A stretch of 64,000 bases of DNA from Plectonema cf. radiosum LEGE 06105 (lineage in GTDB: Bacteria; Cyanobacteriota; Cyanobacteriia; Cyanobacteriales; Nostocaceae), in contig NZ_JADEWL010000008.1 of NCBI RefSeq assembly GCF_015207665.1, positions 1-64,000 on the forward strand, in the 5' to 3' direction. The notes under the pieces were generated by a model. That model was given only the letters and a program-made list of their open reading frames with translations, was not told the DNA's origin and ran no database searches. Positions within the stretch are counted from its first letter, which is position 1, and the number at the start of each line of letters is the position of its first letter. Below, piece by piece: positions 8,241 to 15,435 of this stretch. Made by a program: the position numbers and the translations under genes.

Positions 8241-8975
8241 TTAATCCAATAACCACATCGGAGCAGAAGTGTCAGATTCTTGGGGTTGTTTGTCAGGTAA
8301 AGGACCTGTTGGACGGGAGTAAGATTTTCTATAAGATAATGTGGATGAGTAATTTTTTTTGGGTTGAACGATAGCAGATTGATTGGGAACTGGTTGTTTT
8401 GCAAGAGGTTGTTTTGCCGTCTGTTGCTTAGCAAGAGGTTGTTTGGCTGCAAATTTTTGGGCTGTATTAACTTCTGCTGTAAGTTTGGTATTAGCTTCGG
8501 CTAATTGTAAAGCATCTTTTTTCGCTGCATAAAGCTCTGTTGTGAGTCTTTCTGTGAGTGCTTCTTTATCTGATAAAGCCGATCGCAATTGTTCGACTTC
8601 TTGTTGTAAAGTTTTTTCGCCTTGACGTGCTGTTTCTAATTCTTGCTTTAATCCTTCAAGAGTATCTTGCAAATCTCCGATTTTTTTTGCTTCTTCTACT
8701 TCTTGTTGCAATTGCTGGGATAATTTATCTTGTTTGGCAATTGTAGATTGAAACTCTTTAGCTTGCTGCCGTAAAGTTTCTTCGTTCTTTTGAGATTTTT
8801 CGAGAGTTTTTTGTAATTCTTTAACAGTCGCTTCTAAATCAACATTAGAAGATGGGGTGGTTTTTTCTTGATTCACTTCTTTTACCTCCGATGCAGTGAC
8901 ATCAATAGTTGATTCACTTTCAGTCGTTTTATTTGATTCTTCTTCGATTAAATCTGAAAGACGTTTTTTAGCCAT
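8241..8975 (-). CDS. mcdB: Coiled-coil, Q-rich protein; probable McdB (carboxysome distribution)
   Basis: 244-residue protein with no enzymatic domain. It begins [13 protein letters not shown], has a long charged coiled coil (about 45-185), then a Q/K/P-rich disordered tail and a conserved-looking end with Trp241 (SAPMWLLD). Type 2 McdB proteins are described as having a coiled coil, a glutamine-rich tail and an invariant tryptophan near the C-terminus; they form condensates on carboxysomes and stimulate the McdA ATPase. The start at 8975 is preferred because GGAGG (complement of 8981-8985) precedes it, while a start at 8987 would place that site inside the gene. It overlaps the ParA stop codon (TAATG). 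Confidence 0.7.
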   Translation of the reverse strand: MAKKRLSDLIEEESNKTTESESTIDVTASEVKEVNQEKTTPSSNVDLEATVKELQKTLEKSQKNEETLRQQAKEFQSTIAKQDKLSQQLQQEVEEAKKIGDLQDTLEGLKQELETARQGEKTLQQEVEQLRSALSDKEALTERLTTELYAAKKDALQLAEANTKLTAEVNTAQKFAAKQPLAKQQTAKQPLAKQPVPNQSAIVQPKKNYSSTLSYRKSYSRPTGPLPDKQPQESDTSAPMWLLD

Positions 8976-9607
8976 TATTTCCTCCAATCACGCTGTAATT
9001 CATCAGCCACGCGACGATAGTCAGATTCCGCTTCCCGTGCGTTTTTTCCTCGCCACTGAGTAATCGCCACACCTTCAAGCGCCGCTCTTTCATGGGCTTT
9101 GTAAATACGAATAAACGCATTACAAGCAGGAATTCCCAACTTTAAAAGAGTATTTTGAGCTTCTATTGCTTCTCTCAAACTTCGCGTATCCACTTTTGTT
9201 AACAGTACTCGATGGGGTGTACCCGCAGGAGTAACTGCTTCTTTGACTGTATCAATCAAAGCGGCTAAATCCATTGGTGCTGGGGGTGTTGGCAAAACCA
9301 AATAATCTGCATTTGTGATTACTGCTGCTAATGCTTGAGAATGCAGCGCTGGGGGCGTATCGACTACTACTAAATCGTAACCTTTTATCGAACGTAAACT
9401 ACTTAATAATTTGGGATTTGTCTCTTGAGATAGATCGAAGCCCATCCCCAAATCACTCCTAGAGAACCACCAACTAGCCGAACCCTGTGCATCCGCATCT
9501 ACCAAAAGTACCTTTTTTTTCTCCGCAAAAGATGCTGCAAGATTAATTGAGGTAGTGGTTTTACCGACTCCTCCCTTACCGTTGAGGATAGCTATTATTT
9601 TTGGCAT
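8975..9607 (-). CDS. mcdA: ParA/MinD-type ATPase; probable McdA
   Basis: 210-residue deviant-Walker ParA ATPase. GKGGVGKTT (10-18) includes the ParA signature lysine Lys11, DADAQGS follows at 37-43, and VVDTPPA is Walker B. ParA proteins move cargo over the nucleoid by ATP-dependent DNA binding. There is no parS or ParB-like gene nearby; the partner is the overlapping coiled-coil gene with a C-terminal Trp, which points to the carboxysome positioning pair McdA/McdB (type 2 McdA keeps the signature lysine and is short). An orphan plasmid-type ParA is the alternative. Confidence 0.75.
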   Translation of the reverse strand: MPKIIAILNGKGGVGKTTTSINLAASFAEKKKVLLVDADAQGSASWWFSRSDLGMGFDLSQETNPKLLSSLRSIKGYDLVVVDTPPALHSQALAAVITNADYLVLPTPPAPMDLAALIDTVKEAVTPAGTPHRVLLTKVDTRSLREAIEAQNTLLKLGIPACNAFIRIYKAHERAALEGVAITQWRGKNAREAESDYRRVADELQRDWRK

Positions 9608-9774
9608 CTATCCTTTTCCCCCAATCCTCATATCATAAAATATACCGCGTTTTGACAGTTGACCTTTAACCTTTAACCTTTGATCTGTTTTGTAAAGGAT
9701 AGTTGAGATGAGTAGTCAAAACAACTTATGTTGTTTCACACTAAAAATATAACTAAGTAATTATATTTTGTTTC

Positions 9775-10263
9775 ATGAATACTATTTCCACTTCCAGCAT
9801 AGAATTCAAGCGCCCAGCTTGGCAAAATATTGTCATCATCACTTTAGGTTTTTGGCTGAGTGCTAGCTTACTTTTAGATTGGGTAATTATGCCTAGTCTT
9901 TATGTTTCTGGAATGATGACTCAATCGAGTTTTGCAACGGCTGGTTATACAATATTTTGGAATTTCAACCGAGTTGAATTACTTTGTGCGGGATTAATAT
10001 TAACTGGGGTTTTGGCTTTAAATAAAAATCAATTGAACTGGCAGCTAAACGGTATCATTTTAGCAACTGTAATGCTCGCTATTGCTTTAGTCGATACTTA
10101 TTTATTAACTCCCCAAATGTCGGCTATTGGACTGCAATTAAACTTGTTTCAAGTCGCTGAAGTTCCCGCAAATATGAATTTAATGCATGGGGCTTACTGG
10201 TTTATTGAAACTGTAAAATTAGCAGTAGGTGGTACTCTTTTTACCTGGTATTGCAAGCAGTAA
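9775..10263 (+). CDS. Conserved 4-TM membrane protein, unknown function
   Basis: 162-residue hydrophobic protein with four predicted membrane helices (about 20-40, 63-80, 90-110 and 140-158). The spacing and the late helix with HGAYWFIETVK are reminiscent of DUF4149-type proteins, but I cannot assign a family firmly. It is flanked by the minus-strand ParA gene (divergent) and the manganese-exporter genes (convergent), with its own promoter space upstream. No function is proposed. Confidence 0.7.
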   Translation: MNTISTSSIEFKRPAWQNIVIITLGFWLSASLLLDWVIMPSLYVSGMMTQSSFATAGYTIFWNFNRVELLCAGLILTGVLALNKNQLNWQLNGIILATVMLAIALVDTYLLTPQMSAIGLQLNLFQVAEVPANMNLMHGAYWFIETVKLAVGGTLFTWYCKQ

Positions 10264-10349
10264 AAGAGTTAGCAGTTGGGAGGACGGGAGTTGGGAGTTG
10301 GGAGGACGGGAGTTAGTACCACCGGAGTTATCAATAATTTTTGCTCAAT

Positions 10350-10398
10350 AAAAACCCGACTTCTTGATCCAACAGATTAACCAGAAATCGGGTTTTTT
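10350..10398. terminator. Bidirectional terminator-like inverted repeat
   Basis: AAAACCCGACTTCT (from 10351) pairs with AGAAATCGGGTTTT (to about 10396) and is followed by Ts on the plus strand, with As on the other side. It lies between two convergent genes. The arms match the ends of the nested-palindrome element at 799-982. Confidence 0.7.
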
Positions 10399-10456
10399 AG
10401 TATAAATATCTGTAACACCCTTACAAATCTAATAAAACCCGACTTCTACAATCAAC

Positions 10457-10738
10457 TTATGATTCTTCCTCATCGAAAAATAACAAACGCACTGCAAGTA
10501 TGGCAAATCCAATTGCTGCAATTGCTTTGAGTAAACGTGTAGGTAACAATTCTGCTGCTGCACCTCCTGCTAATGCTCCCAATAAACTGGTTAGTAGCAG
10601 TGCTAAAGCAGTACCAAAAAATACTGCACGAGGAGATTTACTACGTCCCGAAAGCGCGATCGCAGCTAGTTGACTTTTATCGCCTAATTCGGACAAAAAA
10701 ACTGTAATAAAACTTATTCCTAAAAGATGTAAGTCCAT
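10457..10738 (-). CDS. Half-size UPF0016/Gdt1 family manganese exporter subunit
   Basis: 93-residue protein with three predicted helices and the family motif SELGDKSQ near the N-terminus. UPF0016/TMEM165/Gdt1 proteins are cation exporters (Mn2+/Ca2+ against H+) that normally contain two homologous halves. Here each half is a separate gene, and this is the downstream one. Half-size pairs of this kind are known in filamentous cyanobacteria (reported as Hmx1/Hmx2), where they work together in Mn export. It probably forms an antiparallel heterodimer with the product of 10810-11247. The stop is GAEEEES-like acidic and short. Confidence 0.88.
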   Translation of the reverse strand: MDLHLLGISFITVFLSELGDKSQLAAIALSGRSKSPRAVFFGTALALLLTSLLGALAGGAAAELLPTRLLKAIAAIGFAILAVRLLFFDEEES

Positions 10739-10797
10739 AATGAGTTATGAGTGAGGAATGAGGAATGAGGAATGAGGAGTTAGGAGTGAGGAGTTGT
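10739..10797. repeat. GAATGAG/GAGTTAG tandem repeat between the two half-exporter genes
   Basis: Heptamers such as gaatgag repeated in the spacer, interrupting what is probably one operon. Confidence 0.7.
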
Positions 10798-10809
10798 AAA
10801 AAATAATTT

Positions 10810-11247
10810 TTAAGCAATAATTAAATCTAAAAATAGCATCAGAGAAATCAGTAGTAAGCTGACTCCTGCGGCTTTATTTATTGCTTTTGGAGAAAGATGT
10901 TTAGCTAGCAAACTACCCAAAGCTACACCTAAAAAGCTTGTTGTAATTAATGCTGCACCAGAACCAACAAATACCACCCACGGAGAATGAGATTCCGCAC
11001 TGATTAATAAAGTTGATAGCTGAGTTTTGTCACCGATTTCTGCGAAAAAAATCGTAATAAAGGTACTTCCAAAAATGAATAGTGGAGATTGGGATTTTTG
11101 AGTAGAATTATCTTCGCATTCTTCTGGAGATGCTTCATGTAACGTTTCATAAGTAGGCTTATAGTGACATGGAGCATCTGCAATTTTCGGTTCCTGATTT
11201 GGGGTTAAAGTACCAGTCAAGGTAATGGGAGTAGAGTCAAGTTTCAC
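10810..11247 (-). CDS. Half-size UPF0016/Gdt1 family manganese exporter subunit with long N-terminal extension
   Basis: 145 residues. The last 90 or so contain the Gdt1 half-domain with FAEIGDKTQLSTLL and three helices, complementary to the other half encoded 71 bp downstream. Residues 1-53 are a hydrophilic extension of low similarity to anything I know, rich in T, E and P, with a Cys-His pair (DAPCHYKP) that could be a metal site or simply a linker. Both half-motifs keep the E-x-G-D-K-[TS] signature thought to bind the cation. The proposed role is Mn2+ export from the cytoplasm or into the thylakoid lumen. Confidence 0.88.
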   Translation of the reverse strand: MKLDSTPITLTGTLTPNQEPKIADAPCHYKPTYETLHEASPEECEDNSTQKSQSPLFIFGSTFITIFFAEIGDKTQLSTLLISAESHSPWVVFVGSGAALITTSFLGVALGSLLAKHLSPKAINKAAGVSLLLISLMLFLDLIIA

Positions 11248-11688
11248 AGGAAATAATTCTATCTTTAGGTAGTTTTCATTTTGTTTTCATTTTCTCAGAT
11301 TTTTGCAATAAATTGCAACCCTTGTTTGAGAAAGATGGGGAGAAAAGTTAGGAGTGAGGAGTTAATAGCTTCTAATTTCCAATTCCTGACCACGGATTAA
11401 AAGGGATTCCACTGATTTCACAAATTTAATTACCCATTACCCATTCATTACCCATCACCCATTACCAATTCCGTTTACTAGTTGACCAAAGTAAACATAA
11501 AGGGTGAAGATATAAGGATTAGACCTCTTGCTTTCATGTCAGGTGGCTTTTAGTGCTTTTTAATTTACCTTGATGTTTGTGCTTGTAACAACTGTCAACG
11601 GTGAAGTCTAGATGGCTCTCGCTTTTGTATTAAATCTTTTCGCCATAAATATAAACAAACATCAACAATTCCTATCATTGATTACAGA
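11248..11688. other. 441-bp spacer with short repeats upstream of tnpB
   Basis: It contains STRR-like gttagga and attaccc units (11345-11365, 11430-11470). The part from about 11500 to the transposase gene should contain the left end of the IS element, but I could not identify a convincing IS605-type end hairpin. No gene is visible. Confidence 0.5.
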
Positions 11689-11751
11689 TTGATTGACAAG
11701 CAGACGCTAATAGTTAAAAATAATTTTGAGTGCGAGCAACGTATTGTATTT

Positions 11752-12954
11752 ATGTATTTAGTTGAAAAACATATTATTGACAAACATCATCGTTATTGGC
11801 ATGAAGTCGATAATAATAGTTTTTTAGCAAAAAATCTGTTTAATTATGCAAATTATTTAATCAGGCAGAAATTTATATTTTCTCACGAATACATCAATTA
11901 CAATACCGTTCAAAAAATCTGTCAATCAACAAGTGATTATCAAGCATTACCACCAAAGGTAAGTCAACAAGTATTAATCAGATTATCTGAGTCTTGGCAA
12001 TCTTTCAAAAAAGCAACGAATGAATATTTTCTTCATCCAGAAAAGTTTTTAGCCCGACCAAAATTACCAAAATATAAACATAAACAATCTGGTAGATTTG
12101 TAGTAACATACACGAATCAAGCAGTCAGTAAAAAGCAGTTAAAAAAAGGATTTATTAACCCTTGTGGAACACAGATTTACTTACCCACAAAAGTTGATAA
12201 TGTACATCAAGTTAGAGTGATTCCTAGAACTGATCACTATGTTATCGAAGTTGTTTATTTCAAAAATGAAATAGCTAAAAAGCCGGATAATACATACATT
12301 GCAGGTGTTGATATTGGCTTAGATAATTTGGCTGCTATTACTGCAAACTCCAATTCATTTCAACCGATTTTATTAAATGGCAAACCACTGAAAAATATCA
12401 ATGCTTATTACAATAAGAAAAAAGCTGGTTTACAATCTCGATTAGGAGGAGACAGAAAAACATCAACAAGAATTCAAAAATTAACTCATAAACGTAATTG
12501 TAAGATAATTGATTATCTGCATAAAGCAAGTCGTTTAATTGTAGATTACTTGGCAGCAAACCGTATCGGGACACTGGTAATTGGAAAGAATGATTTGTGG
12601 AAGCAATCGATTAATCTTAGTAATAGAACAAACCAAAATTTTGTTTGTATTCCTCATGCTCGATTTATTGAGATGCTGACTTATAAATGTCAGTTGGTAG
12701 GAATCTCTGTGGTGACAACATCAGAAAATTATACTTCTAAATGCTCTTTTCCCGACTTTGAACCAATTGAAAAACGTGAAGTTTATCTGGGTAAAAGAGT
12801 AAAGCGTGGTTTGTTTCGTGCCAGTAATGGTTTTTTGATTAATGCTGATTGTAATGGTAGTGGTAATATTCTGAGAAAGGTAGTCCCTAATGCTTTTGTT
12901 GAGGGGATAGAGGGGGTTGTAGTTTCCCCAGTGAGAATTACTCCTCACAAATAA
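11752..12954 (+). CDS. tnpB: IS200/IS605-type TnpB (RNA-guided nuclease-like), stand-alone
   Basis: 400-residue TnpB/OrfB protein. RuvC-I is GVDIGLDN (Asp187) and RuvC-III is INADCNGSGNIL (Asp366). The RuvC-II region reads LVIGKNDLWKQSINL and has no Glu at the expected place; a Glu in TTSENYTSKCS may replace it. The zinc-finger region has only one cysteine (TSKCS), not the usual CPxCG..CxxCG. The ATG at 11752 is preferred over an upstream TTG at 11689, because family members begin around MYLVEKHII. There is no tnpA neighbour, so it is a solo TnpB element. It lies just upstream of ftrV. Confidence 0.9.
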   Translation: MYLVEKHIIDKHHRYWHEVDNNSFLAKNLFNYANYLIRQKFIFSHEYINYNTVQKICQSTSDYQALPPKVSQQVLIRLSESWQSFKKATNEYFLHPEKFLARPKLPKYKHKQSGRFVVTYTNQAVSKKQLKKGFINPCGTQIYLPTKVDNVHQVRVIPRTDHYVIEVVYFKNEIAKKPDNTYIAGVDIGLDNLAAITANSNSFQPILLNGKPLKNINAYYNKKKAGLQSRLGGDRKTSTRIQKLTHKRNCKIIDYLHKASRLIVDYLAANRIGTLVIGKNDLWKQSINLSNRTNQNFVCIPHARFIEMLTYKCQLVGISVVTTSENYTSKCSFPDFEPIEKREVYLGKRVKRGLFRASNGFLINADCNGSGNILRKVVPNAFVEGIEGVVVSPVRITPHK

Positions 12955-12959
12955 GTTTT

Positions 12960-13112
12960 ATGGTTGATGTTATATTTAACTATAAAATTTCTAACTATGA
13001 CAGTCTTGATGCTATGGAAGTTGTGTGTGTAGCTTCTGTGGCATATTTAAAAGCTAAACAAAATTTAAAGTGGCAAGCAGTCTATATTTTGATTAAAAAA
13101 CAAATTAACTGA
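12960..13112 (+). CDS. Possible small ORF (50 aa), unknown
   Basis: An ATG-started frame of 50 codons fills the whole gap between tnpB and ftrV, ending 9 nt before the ftrV GTG. The product (starting MVDVIFNYKI, ending YILIKKQIN) has no domain I recognise. It begins 5 nt after the tnpB stop codon with no good ribosome-binding site. It may be a real small gene, a fragment of a gene cut by the TnpB element, or chance within the element's right end or guide-RNA region. Confidence 0.3.
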   Translation: MVDVIFNYKISNYDSLDAMEVVCVASVAYLKAKQNLKWQAVYILIKKQIN

Positions 13113-13121
13113 GGAATAGCT

Positions 13122-13388
13122 GTGACGACAGTTGTGGAAAACCAAAAGCTAAATGTAAATAGTGATATGAAAGTTGGCGATCGCGTCCGCGTAACTGAAT
13201 CTGTGGTAGTTTATCACCATCCCGATCATCGTGGTGAAGCTTTTGATATCAAAGGTTTAGAAGGAGAAGTGATTGCTATTGTTACTCAATGGAAAGAAAG
13301 ACCTGTTAGTGCTAACTTCCCGATTCAGGTGAAGTTTACTAAAAAGTTTAAAGCCCACTTACGTACTTCGGAGTTAGAGACAATTTAA
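13122..13388 (+). CDS. ftrV: Ferredoxin-thioredoxin reductase, variable (alpha) chain
   Basis: 88-residue SH3-like subunit that forms a heterodimer with the catalytic Fe-S chain (FtrC) and passes electrons from photosynthetic ferredoxin to thioredoxin. The core VGDRVRVTESVVVYHHPDHR and ISANFPIQVKF-like segment (VSANFPIQVKF here) are diagnostic. A GTG start is used, preceded by GAGGAAT. About 15 extra N-terminal residues precede the core, as is common in filamentous strains. ftrC is not in this window. The TnpB insertion upstream may have replaced or displaced its original promoter. Confidence 0.93.
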   Translation: MTTVVENQKLNVNSDMKVGDRVRVTESVVVYHHPDHRGEAFDIKGLEGEVIAIVTQWKERPVSANFPIQVKFTKKFKAHLRTSELETI

Positions 13389-13399
13389 ACTGATTAAAT

Positions 13400-13624
13400 T
13401 TAGTTTTTGCGGCGAAACCACTGAAATATATTCAGTTCGCCGCGCATTTTTTCGAGTTGTTCGCGATTATTCTTAGCAGTACAATAATACCATTCACAAT
13501 AAACTTTAAATTCCGAACGCACTTCGACTTCTCGGTAAAATTGGTAAGTTGTCTCACTAGCTGCAATATTTTCTTGTATTTGAGATGAACCAGACGGGAC
13601 TATTCTCTGTAATTCTTCAGACAT
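13400..13624 (-). CDS. Conserved small hypothetical protein
   Basis: 74-residue hydrophilic protein convergent to ftrV, with 11 nt between the stop codons. It has a central segment rich in aromatic residues and charge (TYQFYREVEVRSEFKVYCEW) and a basic end (FQWFRRKN). Codon use and the tight fit next to ftrV suggest a real gene, but I do not recognise the family. There are no membrane segments. A tandem repeat precedes its start codon. Confidence 0.6.
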   Translation of the reverse strand: MSEELQRIVPSGSSQIQENIAASETTYQFYREVEVRSEFKVYCEWYYCTAKNNREQLEKMRGELNIFQWFRRKN

Positions 13625-13626
13625 AA

Positions 13627-13712
13627 TTGATAGTTGATGGTTGTTAGTTGATGGTTGTTAGTTGATGGTTGTTGGTTGATAGTTGATGGTTGTTGGTTGT
13701 TAGTTCATAATT
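13627..13712. repeat. TTGATGG/TTGTTAG tandem repeat
   Basis: Heptamers of the ttgatgg-ttgttag kind in the promoter-proximal region of the 74-residue gene, ending in C-rich ccatccc units near 13730-13745. Confidence 0.8.
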
Positions 13713-13750
13713 ATTATTTATTTCACCCCATCCCCCCATCCCCCTATTAC

Positions 13751-14542
13751 TTAAACCCATCCACGCAAACGATATATAACCATACCAATGTACTCTTTTA
13801 AAGCGATGGTAAAGTTATCCAAATTTTTGCTATCAGGTAACACATTTAAAATTGCACCTTTAGGAGTGCTAGCTAATTCTTGAATTTCACCCTTCGTAAC
13901 CAGAAAATCAGTAGGTGCAGCAATCGCTTCAATCTTTTGATGTTGAAAAATTGCTAGCGATCGCGGCATATGCATTGCTGAAGTCACTAATAATATACGG
14001 TCGATGTTGCGTTCTAAGAGAATCTTTTTAACGTTTATGGCGTTTTCATAAGTGTTCAGTGAGTCTGGTTCTTGTATAATATCCTCAGATTTCACTCCCA
14101 TAAATATCAGTAATTTTGCGATATCTTCCGACTCTGGTATACCTCCACCCCGCCAATCTATACGACCACCACTGACAATAATTAAAGGTGCTTTTTGTTG
14201 ACGATAAAGTTGGGCTGCGTAGAGAACTCTATCCCCCGATTCGCTTAAATCTACTGTTGTTCGCGGTTCATAATTCGATTTAGTTGCACCACCCAAAACT
14301 ACAATTGCTTCTGCTGCTGGTAATTCTCCTGATGGAATATTTTGCCATTCCAAAGAACGTACTAGAAAGCGAGAAACCCAAGCATTAGAGCTAAACAGCA
14401 ATACAAATAGCGCGATCGCAATGCAAAATGCTGCTACACGGGGTCGCTTCCATATCATGAAAAGCGCAAGAATGCAACAAATACAGGCAAACCCAAGGGG
14501 ATAAAAGAATAGAGGTAGTAGTTTAGAAAGATATAAAAACAT
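13751..14542 (-). CDS. YdcF/ElyC/SanA family (DUF218) membrane protein
   Basis: 263 residues. Two N-terminal helices (about 8-28 and 33-52) are followed by a DUF218 domain starting AEAIVVLGGATKSNY and including LIIVSGGRIDWRG, SEDIIQEPDSLNTYENA and LLVTSAMHMPRS. The DUF218 domain is expected outside the membrane; relatives ElyC and SanA affect cell-envelope integrity in E. coli, but the reaction is unknown. The Glu in EPDSLNTYEN and the conserved Ser/His positions look intact. Confidence 0.9.
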   Translation of the reverse strand: MFLYLSKLLPLFFYPLGFACICCILALFMIWKRPRVAAFCIAIALFVLLFSSNAWVSRFLVRSLEWQNIPSGELPAAEAIVVLGGATKSNYEPRTTVDLSESGDRVLYAAQLYRQQKAPLIIVSGGRIDWRGGGIPESEDIAKLLIFMGVKSEDIIQEPDSLNTYENAINVKKILLERNIDRILLVTSAMHMPRSLAIFQHQKIEAIAAPTDFLVTKGEIQELASTPKGAILNVLPDSKNLDNFTIALKEYIGMVIYRLRGWV

Positions 14543-14759
14543 AATATTTATTAAGTGATGAGTGAAGAGTTATGAGTTAGGAGTTAGTACTACCGGAGTT
14601 ATGAGTTAAAAATAGGATTTCATCACATAACTTGTTGCAATTTGAAATTAACAAGCACCTCAAAACCAAGTTATTAAGGTTTAAGGTTTAAGGTCAAAGG
14701 TCAAAGTTGTAACAATCCTCACTCTTAACAGGTATGCATATTACAGGTTAACTGTCAAC

Positions 14760-14906
14760 TAACTCCTAACTCCTAACTCCTAACTCCTAACTCCTAACTC
14801 CTAATTCCTAACTCCTAACTCCTAACTCCTAACTCCTAATTCCTAACTCCTAACTCCTAACTCCTAACTCCTAATTCCTAACTCCTAACTCCTAACTCCT
14901 AACTCC
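14760..14906. repeat. TAACTCC STRR with 35-bp higher-order period
   Basis: Twenty-one uninterrupted heptamers: six TAACTCC, then TAATTCC, then four TAACTCC plus TAATTCC twice, then four TAACTCC. The single variant TAATTCC therefore recurs every 35 bp (14802, 14837, 14872), which shows that the array grew by duplication of a five-unit block. Confidence 0.95.
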
Positions 14907-14921
14907 TAACTTAAGTGTCAA

Positions 14922-15428
14922 CTACCTTTCCCAAAACTTAATGTTGATTCCAGAACGACGACGGTAACGACGTGTAGATTTTCGACTGCGCTGCAAATTC
15001 ATTCGCTGTCCAGAGGGAACTACTTCGTCTTCATCTTGCTGAATTTGATTTGAGAGCTTTGTTACGGTTGGTTCCTTACTTCCCCACCAAGCAAAAATAA
15101 AGCCCGCAGCCAAACCAGCTAATCCACTGAGTAAAATACTTGTCTCTGGTTGATACCCCAAAATTATCAAGCTCAGTAAGAAAAATAACCAATATTTGAG
15201 TCCAGCATCTATACCATCGGAAGATGCGACAGTCTCAGGATTGGGACCAGCCTTTGTAGACGTGGTAAACAAACTTAGACCTAACCCTCCTAATATTCCG
15301 AGGAAGATACTTAAATTCCATTCTCTAGAATAGAGGTAAAATACAAAAGTTAAAAATACCCCAAATATCAGTTGAGAGAGAAAGCCTTGCGAGAGAGGTA
15401 AAAAATTACCAGAATTTTTGTTTGCCAT
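14922..15428 (-). CDS. Hypothetical membrane protein with basic tail
   Basis: 168 residues with four predicted helices (about 17-33, 40-56, 78-95 and 98-115), then a cytoplasmic-looking hydrophilic tail that ends in a very basic segment (SRKSTRRYRRRSG). I do not recognise a family; similar four-helix proteins are common in cyanobacterial genomes. It starts 7 nt downstream of the end of the kinase-like gene at 15436, so the two are likely co-transcribed. Confidence 0.75.
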   Translation of the reverse strand: MANKNSGNFLPLSQGFLSQLIFGVFLTFVFYLYSREWNLSIFLGILGGLGLSLFTTSTKAGPNPETVASSDGIDAGLKYWLFFLLSLIILGYQPETSILLSGLAGLAAGFIFAWWGSKEPTVTKLSNQIQQDEDEVVPSGQRMNLQRSRKSTRRYRRRSGINIKFWER

Positions 15429-15435
15429 AATTGGG

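Noticed and set aside
14760-14906. CRISPR-like array
   Set aside because: Units are uninterrupted 7-mers without spacers, so it is an STRR, not a CRISPR.
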